Assembly (NCBI RefSeq): GCF_900105175.1 | Contig: NZ_LT629771.1 | Location: 992,001 to 1,056,000 of the forward strand | Length of the DNA: 64,000 bases | From: Jiangella sp. DSM 45060 | Lineage (GTDB): Bacteria; Actinomycetota; Actinomycetes; Jiangellales; Jiangellaceae | Direction of reading: 5' to 3' | Part shown: one piece after another, positions 1 to 7,845 of the stretch | Position numbering within the stretch: position 1 is the first letter of the stretch | How the letters are laid out: each line of letters starts with the position of its first letter | The notes under the pieces: generated by a model | Seen by the model: the letters and a program-made list of their open reading frames with translations, nothing else | The model's database searches: none | Told to the model about the DNA's origin: nothing | Translations under genes and position numbers: made by a program

Positions 1-362
1 CCGAGGTCGATGGCACTGAGGTGGACGGGACCGAGGTGGACGGGACCGAGGTGGACGGCACCGAGGTGGACGGCACCGAGGTGGACGGCACCGAGGTCGA
101 CGGGTCGGAAGTGGCCGGAGTCGAGGTCGACGGGTCTGAGGTCGATGGCGTCGAGACGGCGGGTGTGATCCCGCAGCCGGCGACCGAGGACAACGGCGAC
201 GACGACAACGGTCACGAGAACCGTGGCAGCGATGACGACGAGCGGCTGCCCGACACCGGCGCTGGGTCGAACCAGCTGCTGATCGTCGGCATCGGGCTGA
301 TGCTCGCGGGCGGCATCGCCGCCTTCGCCGTCAGCCGTCGCGGCGGGGTCGGCCAGGGCTGA
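1..362 (+). CDS. LPXTG surface protein with VDGTE repeats (C-terminal part only)
   Basis: The gene enters from the left edge of the window, so its N-terminus is missing. The visible reading frame begins with near-perfect five-residue [10 protein letters not shown] repeats, then an acidic spacer rich in Asp, Asn and Gly. It ends in a full sortase signal: LPDTG, a hydrophobic helix and a final Arg-Arg tail (AVSRR). This predicts a secreted protein cut by a housekeeping sortase and linked to the cell wall. It is a paralogue of the protein at 1032-2561, sharing both the repeat unit and the sorting signal. The Glu-rich stalk may matter because relatives of gamma-glutamyl carboxylase are encoded just downstream. 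The sorting signal is clear; the N-terminal function is unknown. Confidence 0.85.
   Translation, partial: EVDGTEVDGTEVDGTEVDGTEVDGTEVDGTEVDGSEVAGVEVDGSEVDGVETAGVIPQPATEDNGDDDNGHENRGSDDDERLPDTGAGSNQLLIVGIGLMLAGGIAAFAVSRRGGVGQG
3..150 (+). repeat. 15-bp tandem repeats encoding VDGTE
   Basis: In-frame 15-bp units of the type gaggtsgacgggacc encode E-V-D-G-T. They are nearly identical at the left edge and decay to VDGSEVAGVEVDGSE toward the end. The array probably continues upstream of the window. Copy number is likely to vary by slippage. Confidence 0.85.
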
Positions 363-389
363 GTCCCGGCCACCATCCGGCGAGACGAA

Positions 390-428
390 CGATGGCCGCG
401 GGTCCGCGATCCGGACCCGCGGCCATCG
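390..428 (+). terminator. Perfect 17-bp hairpin after the LPXTG gene
   Basis: Left arm 390-406, five-base loop 407-411 and right arm 412-428 form a perfect inverted repeat starting 28 bp after the stop codon. No T-tract follows, as is usual for actinobacterial terminators. Confidence 0.75.
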
Positions 429-919
429 GCTCGCAGGCCTCCGAAACAGGCTCGGCGGGCACTGGAAAACGGGCGCCGAGGAAGCGGCTCGCCGCCGGCC
501 CGGCGAACGCCATTCCCGCCGGCCGCCGACTGGCATATCCACAACGCATCGCGCTATCAGCCGAATGGGTGAGCCGGACTCCGCTCAATGGCGCTCTGAC
601 CAGGACGTTGGGCGGAAAGGAAACCGCACCGGAACCCGCCCGCGTGTCGCCCCTCCATAACGATTGGGTCACGGCCGACAGGCTCGCGGTTTAGACCACT
701 GGTTCCGGTTTGCACACCTCGAGCACGGCCGATTCGCCCCCTTCGCCCCAGTTCAACGCGACGATCCGCCCCGGTATGTCCGGAGAACAGGCGAAAAACG
801 GCAAAGACGCTAAGAGGCCAGCTTTGCGGGGATAGAAGTTGATCAACCCTTTCGAGGCTTAGCGACCGGCGCGCGACGAATGGGCGGTCGGTGTCCCCGG
901 AGGCAAATTCGCCAAGTAC

Positions 920-948
920 GAGACACGTCTCTGACGCAGTTGTAGGTT
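920..948 (+). promoter_or_regulatory. Predicted promoter of the second LPXTG gene
   Basis: GAGACA (920-925), a 17-bp spacer and TAGGTT (943-948) resemble a housekeeping sigma-factor promoter. Transcription would start near 955, giving a leader of about 77 nt that contains the purine-rich ribosome site at 1020-1030. The rest of 429-919 is AT-richer than its surroundings, and I see no gene in it. Confidence 0.4.
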
Positions 949-1031
949 CATGATCACGCTTCGCCGGCCTTGGCACATCTGATGGCCGCGAAGGAGCCCG
1001 CCATGAAAATGCAAATGCCAGAGGAGAAGGC

Positions 1032-2561
1032 ATGCCTGCAACACCTGTTATGCGCCGGCGTCGCGCAGCGACAACGCTGCTCGCAGCTGGTATTGCCCCG
1101 GTTTTCGCTGTGGGTGCGTGGCTGACGCCCGCCGCAGCGGCCGAGGGTGACGAGGCGCGCGCTGGTGCGCGGTTCCTCGACGGCACCGTCCTGGGCACCG
1201 ACCTGGACGAGATCGCCGAGCTCGCCGGTGTCGACGTCGAGAACCTGGGCGACCCGGAGGCCGTCACCGACGCCAACCCGCTGGACGTCACTCTGCTCGA
1301 CTCGATCAACATCGACATCGACCCGAACCTGCAGATCCCGCTGAGCGACATCATCAAGCTCGGCGCGGTGAACCAGTGGGCCACGGCCGAGGACGGCGCC
1401 GTGTCGCACGCCGCGACCGGTGCGGTCGCCGACAACGGTGGCGTCGGCACGGGTGTCGAGGCCGGCTTCCCCGGCAACGCCACGTTCGACCTGACCGACC
1501 TGCTCGGCGAGGGCGTCACCGACCTCATCGCCGACGTCGAGCTCGAGCTCGGCGCCGTCTCGTCCGAGGCGCACCTCGAGCCGTCCGACGACGACTTCGA
1601 GGTCTCGCGCGACTACGAGATCGCCGGTGGCGAGCTGCGGGTCACCGTCCCGCTGCTGAGCGGCCTGAACCTGTCGCTCGGCGACGACGCCGCGGTCTGG
1701 ATCGAGGACGGCACCATCGTCATCGACCTCGACCTGCTGTTCGAGAGCCTGAACGACCTGCCGCCGAACAGCGAGCTGATCGGCCCGGGCCTGTTCGACA
1801 TCCTCGACAACCTGCTCACCGAGCTGCTCGGTGACCTCGGCGCCGGCCTGGGCGACCTGCTCGGCAACCTCGGCCTCGACGAGCTCACCAACGGCATCGC
1901 CGACGCCCTGACCGACATCCTGTCGATCAAGGTGAACGTGCAGCCCGACCAGGCTGACGCCGGTGTGGCCATGCCGACCAGCGCCCGCACCGCGGTGAAC
2001 GTCGAGCGCGCCGCCACCTCCGAGACCTACAGCGTCGCGGCCATGCAGGTCACGCTGCTGGGTGGCCTCGACAACGGCGGCGTCTCGGTGACGCTGGCCG
2101 AGTCGCACGTCGGCCCGAACACCAAGGCCGACGGTGAGGAGACCGAGGTCGACGGCACCGAGACCGAGGTCGATGGCACCGAGACCGAGGTCGATGGCAC
2201 CGAGGTCGATGGCACCGAGGTGGACGGCACCGAGGTGGACGGCACCGAGGTGGACGGCACCGAGGTCGATGGCACCGAGGTGGACGGCACCGAGGTCGAC
2301 GGCACCGAGACCGAGGTCGACGGTACCGAGACGGAGGTCGACGGTACCGAGACGGAGGTCGACGGCACCGAGGTCGACGGCACCGAGACCAACGGTGACG
2401 ACGACGGCGCCGCTGACGCCAACGGCAACGAGGACGGCGACGAGCTGCCCGACACCGGTGCCGGCTCCAGCCAGCTGCTGATCCTCGGCCTGGGCCTGGT
2501 CCTCGCCGGTGGCATCGCCGCCTACGCGGTCAGCCGTCGCCGGGGCCTCACCGTCGAGTGA
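1032..2561 (+). CDS. LPXTG-anchored choice-of-anchor G type surface protein with VDGTE repeats
   Basis: A 509-residue secreted protein. The start is fixed by a good ribosome site (agaggagaagg) just upstream and by a signal peptide: RRRR at residues 8-11, a hydrophobic core, and Ala-rich cleavage near residue 36. Residues 40-360 resemble the actinobacterial choice-of-anchor G family, with Leu/Asp/Gly-rich beta-type sequence. Residues 370-455 are a Glu-rich [14 protein letters not shown] stalk. The C-terminus is LPDTG, a hydrophobic helix and SRRR, a standard sortase substrate. It should be exposed on the cell wall. Two DUF5819/HTTM pairs follow, and HTTM proteins are relatives of glutamyl carboxylase, so the Glu-rich stalk is a possible substrate. 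Family recognition is from memory; the anchor and signal peptide are seen directly. Confidence 0.88.
   Translation: MPATPVMRRRRAATTLLAAGIAPVFAVGAWLTPAAAAEGDEARAGARFLDGTVLGTDLDEIAELAGVDVENLGDPEAVTDANPLDVTLLDSINIDIDPNLQIPLSDIIKLGAVNQWATAEDGAVSHAATGAVADNGGVGTGVEAGFPGNATFDLTDLLGEGVTDLIADVELELGAVSSEAHLEPSDDDFEVSRDYEIAGGELRVTVPLLSGLNLSLGDDAAVWIEDGTIVIDLDLLFESLNDLPPNSELIGPGLFDILDNLLTELLGDLGAGLGDLLGNLGLDELTNGIADALTDILSIKVNVQPDQADAGVAMPTSARTAVNVERAATSETYSVAAMQVTLLGGLDNGGVSVTLAESHVGPNTKADGEETEVDGTETEVDGTETEVDGTEVDGTEVDGTEVDGTEVDGTEVDGTEVDGTEVDGTETEVDGTETEVDGTETEVDGTEVDGTETNGDDDGAADANGNEDGDELPDTGAGSSQLLILGLGLVLAGGIAAYAVSRRRGLTVE
2142..2387 (+). repeat. VDGTE-encoding tandem repeats in the stalk
   Basis: About 15 in-frame units of 15 bp (VDGTE), some extended to 21 bp by an extra Thr-Glu (TETEVDGTE). 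The extended units occur as three-unit blocks at each end of the array, so the array is roughly symmetric. The unit is shared with the upstream paralogue at 3-150. Confidence 0.9.
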
Positions 2562-2618
2562 CGCACAGCACCACCAGTAACACCCAGGAGTAGCACCACG
2601 ACTCCCACGTTCGATCAC

Positions 2619-2654
2619 GGTGGGTCCGCTCTCAAGCCAGGGCGCGGGCCCACC
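2619..2654 (+). terminator. Hairpin after the second LPXTG gene
   Basis: Arms 2619-2629 and 2644-2654 pair over 11 bp with one G-U pair and a 14-nt loop, 58 bp after the stop codon. It separates the surface-protein gene from the DUF5819/HTTM genes, which probably have their own promoter. Confidence 0.55.
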
Positions 2655-2711
2655 GGATCGGCGTTTCCGGGGTCGGTCGAACCGGGCGGTCGGCACACGA
2701 GGGCAGGCACG

Positions 2712-3470
2712 ATGCGTGACCAGGAGACAGCGACAACGCCGGAGCGGCAGGAACCGCGTCCGACGTGGATCAAGGTCGTCGCCGGAGGGCTCGGCGCGCT
2801 GCTGTGCGCGCACCTCTTCGCGACGGCGGTGTTCGTCGGCCCGGCCAACGCGGCCAAGGAGTCGCTGGGCACGACGCTGACGAGCTACATGCAGCCGTAC
2901 TTCCAGCAGGAGTGGAGCCTGTTCGCGCCGACGCCCATCAGCGTCGAGTACTCCATGCTGGTGCGCGGCTGGTACGACGCCGACAGCTCCACCGAGTGGG
3001 TGGACGTCACCCAGCTCGAGGTCGACGGCAACATCCTGCACAGCCTGGCGCCGTCGCGCGCGGGCATTATCACCCGGCGGCTGGCCGGCAACATGCGCAA
3101 GCAGTACCGCCTCATCTCGCGCGAGGAGCAGGCCGTGCTGGCCGGCAACTACCACGAGAACGCGTGGGCGCGCATGGAGGAGGCGATGCTCGCCACCCCC
3201 GACCCCAGCTCCGACGCGCGCATCTCCTACGTGCTGCGCCTCGACCGCGCCATGGCGGCCTACGCCACGCAATTCGCGTGGGCCTGGTGGGGCCGCGACT
3301 CCGGCATCGAGTACGTCGAGGTGCAGATCCAGGAGACCCGCGCGCCGCGCTTCGACGACCGCGGCGACGACCCGTCGGTCACCACCCGCGAGTTCGGCCG
3401 CCGTCCTCTCTACCTGTACGACGACCAGGACAGCGCGGCGTTCGCCGAGGCCATCGGGAGGTTCCGGTGA
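2712..3470 (+). CDS. DUF5819 family membrane-anchored protein, copy 1
   Basis: A 252-residue protein with one N-terminal membrane segment (about residues 20-45) and a mainly extracellular remainder. It carries the hallmark F-Q-Q-x-W-S-L-F-A-P-x-P motif near residue 65, shared with the copy at 4557-5339; I recognise this as DUF5819. Members of that family usually sit beside HTTM-domain membrane proteins. Here the stop codon overlaps the GTG start of such a gene (GTGA at 3467-3470), so translation is likely coupled. The biochemical role is unknown. By context it may present substrate to, or stabilise, the HTTM partner. Other conserved patches are PSRAG near residue 118 and FGRRPLYLYDDQD near the C-terminus. 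Confidence 0.85.
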   Translation: MRDQETATTPERQEPRPTWIKVVAGGLGALLCAHLFATAVFVGPANAAKESLGTTLTSYMQPYFQQEWSLFAPTPISVEYSMLVRGWYDADSSTEWVDVTQLEVDGNILHSLAPSRAGIITRRLAGNMRKQYRLISREEQAVLAGNYHENAWARMEEAMLATPDPSSDARISYVLRLDRAMAAYATQFAWAWWGRDSGIEYVEVQIQETRAPRFDDRGDDPSVTTREFGRRPLYLYDDQDSAAFAEAIGRFR

Positions 3471-4546
3471 TCGGCTCCGCCGTCGACCGCGCCCTGGACG
3501 GCGCCGCCCGCACCGTCGGCAAGGGCGAGGAGTGGCTGCTGGGCGCCAAGCGCGCCACGTACGGCGTCGCCGTCGTCCGCGTCATCTTCGGCGGCGCGGC
3601 CGTCTGGTTCCTGCTGGCGAACTTCGCCAACCGCCACTACCTGTGGGGCGACGCCGCGCAGTGGATGACGCCGCTCGAGCGCAACGGCGGCTTCGGCTGG
3701 CCGTTCACGCTGTTCGAGGGCGGCAGCGACCCCACAACGCTGACGGTGAAGACGCTGGTCGTGCTCGCGCTGGCGGTCGCCTTCACGCTCGGCTGGCGCA
3801 CCCGGGTGGTCGCGCCACTGCTGCTGATCTGCTGGGTCAGCCTGATCGAGTCGAACCCGCTCTACGGCGACCAGAGCGACAACATCTTCCGCATCCTGCT
3901 CATCTACCTGTGCTTCGCCGACCTGTCCGGACGGTGGTCGCTGGACGCCCGCCGGCGCGCGCGGCAGGAGCAGGGCCTGAGCCGCCGGCTGTGGCCGCGC
4001 CGGTTCACCCCCGATGGGCTGCGTCGCGGCGGCGCCCGGCTCGGCGTGCTCATCCACAACCTCGCCGTCCTGGCCGTCGGCGCGCAGATCTGCATCATCT
4101 ACGTGGCCTCGGCGCTGTACAAGGTGCAGGGGGAGTACTGGCAGGACGGCACCGCCGTCTACTACCCGATGCAGGTCGGGCAGTACCGGCCGTGGCCGTG
4201 GCTGAACGACCTGCTGTCGGCCAACCCGTTCGGCGTGCTGGTCGTCTCGTACTTCTCCGTGTTCATCCAGCTGTTCTTCCCGCTGCTGCTGTTGCGTCGC
4301 GGCACCCGGGTGGTAGCGCTGCTCGGCGTCCTCGGCATGCACGCCGGCATCGCGGTGATCATGGGGCTGCCGTTCTTCTCGCTGTTCATCATGGCCGGCG
4401 ACCAGATCTTCATCCGCGACTCCACCTACCAGGGCATCGCGGCCCGGGTGCGTGCGGCCCGGGACGAGCGACGGCGACGGCGGCGGCCGGCCGCGGCGGA
4501 GCCCGCGCCGGAGCAGGCCCCGGCCGAGCCCGTGCCCACGAGGTAG
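3467..4546 (+). CDS. HTTM-domain protein (vitamin K-dependent carboxylase-like), copy 1
   Basis: A 359-residue polytopic membrane protein with about eight hydrophobic segments; the GTG start overlaps the previous stop. HTTM proteins are homologues of the membrane half of vitamin K-dependent gamma-glutamyl carboxylase. In the region I align by eye with the human enzyme's catalytic segment, the motif YKVQGEYWQDG places Lys219 where the enzyme has its catalytic base. His292, in GMHAGIAV, matches the later conserved histidine. Other conserved parts are NRHYLWG (near residue 57), GWRTRVV (near 110) and RWSLDARRRAR (near 155). The cytoplasmic tail is Arg/Pro/Glu-rich. Function in bacteria is largely untested; Glu modification of exported proteins is an inference. 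Confidence 0.85.
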   Translation: MIGSAVDRALDGAARTVGKGEEWLLGAKRATYGVAVVRVIFGGAAVWFLLANFANRHYLWGDAAQWMTPLERNGGFGWPFTLFEGGSDPTTLTVKTLVVLALAVAFTLGWRTRVVAPLLLICWVSLIESNPLYGDQSDNIFRILLIYLCFADLSGRWSLDARRRARQEQGLSRRLWPRRFTPDGLRRGGARLGVLIHNLAVLAVGAQICIIYVASALYKVQGEYWQDGTAVYYPMQVGQYRPWPWLNDLLSANPFGVLVVSYFSVFIQLFFPLLLLRRGTRVVALLGVLGMHAGIAVIMGLPFFSLFIMAGDQIFIRDSTYQGIAARVRAARDERRRRRRPAAAEPAPEQAPAEPVPTR

Positions 4547-4556
4547 CCTGGCCCGC

Positions 4557-5339
4557 GTGCCGAACGAGAGGCCGGACGACACCCAGCGCGCCGAGGTGCC
4601 GCCGATCGCGAAGGGCGTCGCGTTCTTCCTGGTCGGCGTCGTGGTGCTGCATTTCGTGGCGACGTTCCTGTGGAACGCGCCGAGCAACCCGATCAAGGAC
4701 TCCGTCGGCGCCCAGGTGTCCGGGTACATGCGGCCGTTCTTCCAGCAGAACTGGAGCCTGTTCGCGCCGAACCCGGTGAACGCCGAGGACGAGCTGCGGG
4801 TCCGGGCGCAGGTCGAGGACCCTCAGACCGGTGAGCTGCGCACCACCGACTGGGCCGACGCGACGCGCCTGGAGTGGACGCTGATCACGCACGACCCCGC
4901 GCCGTCGCGGGCCAGCCGGCTGACGTCGAACCTGCACCGCCGCGTCAACACCGCCTGGGACGCGCTCACCGACGAGCAGCAGGAGATCGTCGCCGCCGAC
5001 TACGTCGACATGGAGGACTGGCGGCCGCTGGCCGACGACCTCATCGCGGCGCAGGGCGGCGAGACGTCCAGCCGCGTCGCCAACATCGTCCGCGCCGACC
5101 GAGTCGCCACCGGCTACTCCACCCAGCTGGCCCGGGCGCTGTGGGGCGAGGACGTCGTCGCCGTCCAGTTCCAGCTGGTCCGCACGCCGGTGCCGCGCTG
5201 GGATGTCCGGTTCGACCCGGTGCCCGAGGACCCGCAGCGGACGGTCCGCGACTTCGGCTGGCGCCCAGTGCTGGTCGACCCCGACCAGGACGACGCCGCG
5301 TTCGCCGACGTCGTCGACGGGCTGGTGGAGAACCGGTGA
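4557..5339 (+). CDS. DUF5819 family membrane-anchored protein, copy 2
   Basis: A 260-residue paralogue of the 2712-3470 product, with one N-terminal membrane segment and the motif FFQQNWSLFAPNP near residue 60. The GTG start at 4557 is preferred over longer in-frame options because TAGCCT (4544-4549) lies exactly seven bases upstream, the layout of a leaderless actinobacterial promoter. The pair could therefore be transcribed separately from copy 1 even though only 10 bp separate them. The stop overlaps the next GTG start. The repeated DUF5819-HTTM arrangement indicates tandem duplication of a two-gene unit. Confidence 0.85.
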   Translation: MPNERPDDTQRAEVPPIAKGVAFFLVGVVVLHFVATFLWNAPSNPIKDSVGAQVSGYMRPFFQQNWSLFAPNPVNAEDELRVRAQVEDPQTGELRTTDWADATRLEWTLITHDPAPSRASRLTSNLHRRVNTAWDALTDEQQEIVAADYVDMEDWRPLADDLIAAQGGETSSRVANIVRADRVATGYSTQLARALWGEDVVAVQFQLVRTPVPRWDVRFDPVPEDPQRTVRDFGWRPVLVDPDQDDAAFADVVDGLVENR

Positions 5340-6400
5340 TCGGCGACGCGATCCGGTTCGTGACGGGCGCCGTCGGGCGGACGGTCGACGCGGGCGAGCA
5401 GTGGCTGTTCGACCGCAAGAAGGCCACGTACGGGCTGGCCGCGATGCGCATCCTCATCGGCGTCGCGATCCTCGGCTCGCTCACCGTCAACTTCGCCGCC
5501 CGGCACTACGTGTGGGGTCCCGGCTCGCGCTGGCTCACCCCGTGGCTGACCGTCGACGAGTACGGCTTCCCGTTCACCTGGGTGTTCGCGCAGGACGACG
5601 GCACCACGGAATTCACGCTGAAGTACCTGCTGCTGGCCGCGCTGGCCGTCGCGTTCACGCTGGGCTGGCGCACCCGCGTGGTTACCCCGCTGCTGATGAT
5701 CGCGATCGCCAGCCTGATGCGGCTGAACCCGCTGGCCGACGACGCCGGCGACAACATCGTCCGCATCATGCTGCTGTTCCTGTGCTTCGCCGACACCTCC
5801 ATGCGGTGGTCGCTGGACGCCCGCCGCCGTGCCCGGCCCGGCTACCGGCCGCTGGTGCCGCTGCCGCCCTGGGTGGGGACGCTGTTCCACAACGTCGCGC
5901 TGATGGCCGTCGCCACCCAGGTGTTCATGATCTACATGACCTCCGGGCTGTCGAAGGTCCAGGGCAGCATGTGGCAGGAGGGCGTGGGGCTCTACTACCC
6001 GCTGCGCATCGGCCAGTACGCGCCGTGGCCCGGGCTGAACGAGCTGGTCTACACCAACGGCGTGTTCGTCACGATCGGCAGCTACGTGACGGTGTTCGTG
6101 CAGGTGCTGTTCCCGCTGCTGCTGTTGCGACGCGGCACCCGGGTGCTGGCGCTGCTGGCGATCTTCGCGATGCACGTCGGCATCGCGGTCACGATGGCGC
6201 TGCCGTGGTTCTCGCTGGCGATGATCGCCGCCGACATGGTCTTCGTCCGCGACGACACCTACCGGGCGGTGATCCGCTGGGCGCGCCGGGCCCGCAAGCG
6301 GCCGCCGCCGGAACCCGGGCGCGAGCCGGAGCCCGAACCCGGCCCGGCGGCCGCCGCCGGTGGTCAGCTCGACGACGCCGCGAAGGTCCCCGGGACGTAG
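5336..6400 (+). CDS. HTTM-domain protein (vitamin K-dependent carboxylase-like), copy 2
   Basis: A 354-residue polytopic membrane protein, paralogous to 3467-4546. It keeps the residues that match the carboxylase active site by eye: Lys207 in LSKVQGSMWQEG and His280 in AMHVGIAV. Conserved blocks ARHYVWG, GWRTRVV and RWSLDARRRAR are also present, followed by a Pro/Glu-rich C-terminal tail (PEPGREPEPEPG). The GTG start is coupled to the upstream DUF5819 stop by a GTGA overlap. Its last 37 bases overlap the convergent decarboxylase gene. Retention of the key residues in both copies suggests that both remain active rather than one decaying. Confidence 0.85.
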   Translation: MIGDAIRFVTGAVGRTVDAGEQWLFDRKKATYGLAAMRILIGVAILGSLTVNFAARHYVWGPGSRWLTPWLTVDEYGFPFTWVFAQDDGTTEFTLKYLLLAALAVAFTLGWRTRVVTPLLMIAIASLMRLNPLADDAGDNIVRIMLLFLCFADTSMRWSLDARRRARPGYRPLVPLPPWVGTLFHNVALMAVATQVFMIYMTSGLSKVQGSMWQEGVGLYYPLRIGQYAPWPGLNELVYTNGVFVTIGSYVTVFVQVLFPLLLLRRGTRVLALLAIFAMHVGIAVTMALPWFSLAMIAADMVFVRDDTYRAVIRWARRARKRPPPEPGREPEPEPGPAAAAGGQLDDAAKVPGT

Positions 6401-6846
6401 GAGCCGCCGCGGTTGCGCACGATGACGTTCATCAGGTTGGCCGCGGTGATCAGCGAGACGACGCAGATCAGCGCGCCGAGCTGGTCGTCGTCGTAGTGCT
6501 CGCGCACGGCGGCCCACGTCGCGTCGGAGACGCCGTGGCCGAGGTCGAGCCGGGTGGCCTCCTCGGCCAGCGCGAACGCGGCCCGCTCGGCGTCGGTGAA
6601 CACCGTCGACTCCCGCCAGGCCGCGACCAGGTGGATCCGGACGTCGGGCTCGCCGGCGGCCGCGGCCTCCTTGGTGTGGGCGTCGACGCAGTAGCCGCAG
6701 CCGTTGAGCTGGCTGACCCGCAGCTGCACCAGCTCGCGCAGCGCCTTCGGCAGCGTCGACTCCTCCAGCGCCAGCGCGGCGCCGGAGAAGCGCTTGAGCG
6801 TCTTCGCGGCGGTCGGGGTGGAGAACAGGTCGAGTCGGAGCGTCAT
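6364..6846 (-). CDS. Carboxymuconolactone decarboxylase / AhpD-like peroxidase
   Basis: A 160-residue protein of the CMD/AhpD fold. The redox motif CGYCVDAHT near residue 50 has the CxxC plus downstream His of alkylhydroperoxidase AhpD-type enzymes, suggesting a cytoplasmic peroxidase or thiol-oxidising activity rather than true decarboxylation. It is transcribed divergently from an ECF41-type sigma factor; CMD genes are the classic genomic partner of ECF41 factors. A candidate ECF41 promoter lies at 6885-6911. The 3' end overlaps the convergent HTTM gene by 37 bp. Confidence 0.85.
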   Translation of the reverse strand: MTLRLDLFSTPTAAKTLKRFSGAALALEESTLPKALRELVQLRVSQLNGCGYCVDAHTKEAAAAGEPDVRIHLVAAWRESTVFTDAERAAFALAEEATRLDLGHGVSDATWAAVREHYDDDQLGALICVVSLITAANLMNVIVRNRGGSYVPGTFAASSS

Positions 6847-6884
6847 GGTCGGTCCTTCCGTGCCGGTGTGCGTGACGACCTGGA

Positions 6885-6911
6885 GATGCCGGCCGGCCCG
6901 ATCCCGTGACA
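6885..6911 (-). promoter_or_regulatory. Candidate ECF41 promoter for the CMD gene
   Basis: On the minus strand TGTCACG (6911-6905), 16 bases and CATC (6888-6885) differ at one position in each element from the published ECF41 consensus TGTCACA-N16-CGTC. It lies 39 bp upstream of the start codon. Confidence 0.5.
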
Positions 6912-6934
6912 GCGCCGGGGTGTGACGTACGCCG

Positions 6935-6961
6935 CGTCACAGACCTGCGCCGGGCGGTGTC
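6935..6961 (+). promoter_or_regulatory. Candidate autoregulatory ECF41 promoter
   Basis: CGTCACA (6935-6941), 16 bases and TGTC (6958-6961) differ at one position in each element from TGTCACA-N16-CGTC. The -10 element is only 8 bp from the ATG, so the transcript would be nearly leaderless. Confidence 0.5.
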
Positions 6962-6969
6962 ATAGGCGT

Positions 6970-7839
6970 ATGGACCCGGCCACCGAGACCTTCGTCGCGT
7001 ACCGCAACCTGCTGTTCACCGTCGCCTACGAAATGCTGGGCTCGGCCGCCGACGCGGAGGACGTGCTGCAGGAGGTGTGGCTGCGGTGGGCCGGGGTCGA
7101 CCTCGACGGGGTCCGCGACCAGCGCGCCTACCTCATCCGGACCACCACCCGGCAGGCGCTGGTCCGGCTGCGCACGGTGCGCCGGCGGCGCGAGTCCTAC
7201 GTGGGCCCGTGGCTGCCCGAGCCGCTGCTGACCACGCCCGACGTCGCCGAGGACGTCGAGCTGGCGGAGAGCGTCTCGATGGCGATGCTGCTGGTGCTGG
7301 AGACGCTGACGCCGACGGAGCGGGCGGTGTTCGTGCTGCGCGACGTGTTCGCCGTGGAGTACGACGAGATCGCCCGGGCGGTCGGCAAGACCCCGGCCTC
7401 CGTCCGGCAGATCGCGCACCGCGCCCGCGGCCACGTCGCCGCCAGACGGCCGCGCGGCTCCGCGCCGGCGGAGCAGGCCCGGGCCGCGCTGGACGCGTTC
7501 CGGCGGGCGGTCGAGACCGGTGACCTGCAGGGACTGGTCGACGTGCTCGCGCCGGACGTCGTCCTGCTCACCGACGGCGGCGGGGTCGCCCGGGCGGCGC
7601 TGGAGCCCGTCACCGGTGCCGCGACGGTCGCCGCCGTGCTGGGCCGGATCGCTGCCACGCCGCAGCCCGCGCTGGTGAACGGCCACCCGGCGCTGGTTCT
7701 GCGCGACGGCGACGCGATCGACACCGTCATGGCGGTGCGGCTCGAGGGCGGGCTGGTGACCGGCCTCTACGCGGTGCGCAACCCGGAGAAGCTGACGCGG
7801 TTCGGCCGCGCGGTGACGTTGCGCCGGGCCCGCCCCTGA
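6970..7839 (+). CDS. ECF41-family RNA polymerase sigma factor (SigJ-like)
   Basis: A 289-residue sigma factor. Region 2 contains DAEDVLQEVWLRW (about residues 27-40) and region 4 contains the helix-turn-helix around LTPTERAVFVLRD and TPASVRQIAHRAR. A C-terminal SnoaL-like domain (about residues 175-289) replaces an anti-sigma factor in this group. The ECF41 signature motifs WLPEP (linker) and NPEKL (C-terminus) are present; the DGGGK motif appears as DGGGV. ATG 6970 is chosen over longer options because region 2 starts directly after it and a fitting promoter precedes it. Its likely target is the divergent CMD gene together with its own promoter. Confidence 0.9.
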   Translation: MDPATETFVAYRNLLFTVAYEMLGSAADAEDVLQEVWLRWAGVDLDGVRDQRAYLIRTTTRQALVRLRTVRRRRESYVGPWLPEPLLTTPDVAEDVELAESVSMAMLLVLETLTPTERAVFVLRDVFAVEYDEIARAVGKTPASVRQIAHRARGHVAARRPRGSAPAEQARAALDAFRRAVETGDLQGLVDVLAPDVVLLTDGGGVARAALEPVTGAATVAAVLGRIAATPQPALVNGHPALVLRDGDAIDTVMAVRLEGGLVTGLYAVRNPEKLTRFGRAVTLRRARP

Positions 7840-7845
7840 GCGCCG

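Noticed and set aside
770-860. Riboswitch-like patch (ggcaaagacgctaag...gctttgcggggatag) upstream of the second LPXTG gene
   Set aside because: It recalls parts of a cyclic-di-GMP riboswitch, but the full consensus and stems cannot be formed by eye.
954-3272. Long minus-strand open frame opposite the LPXTG and DUF5819 genes
   Set aside because: It is a shadow frame in high-GC DNA; its translation of the repeats ([10 protein letters not shown]...) has no family features and lies opposite clear genes.
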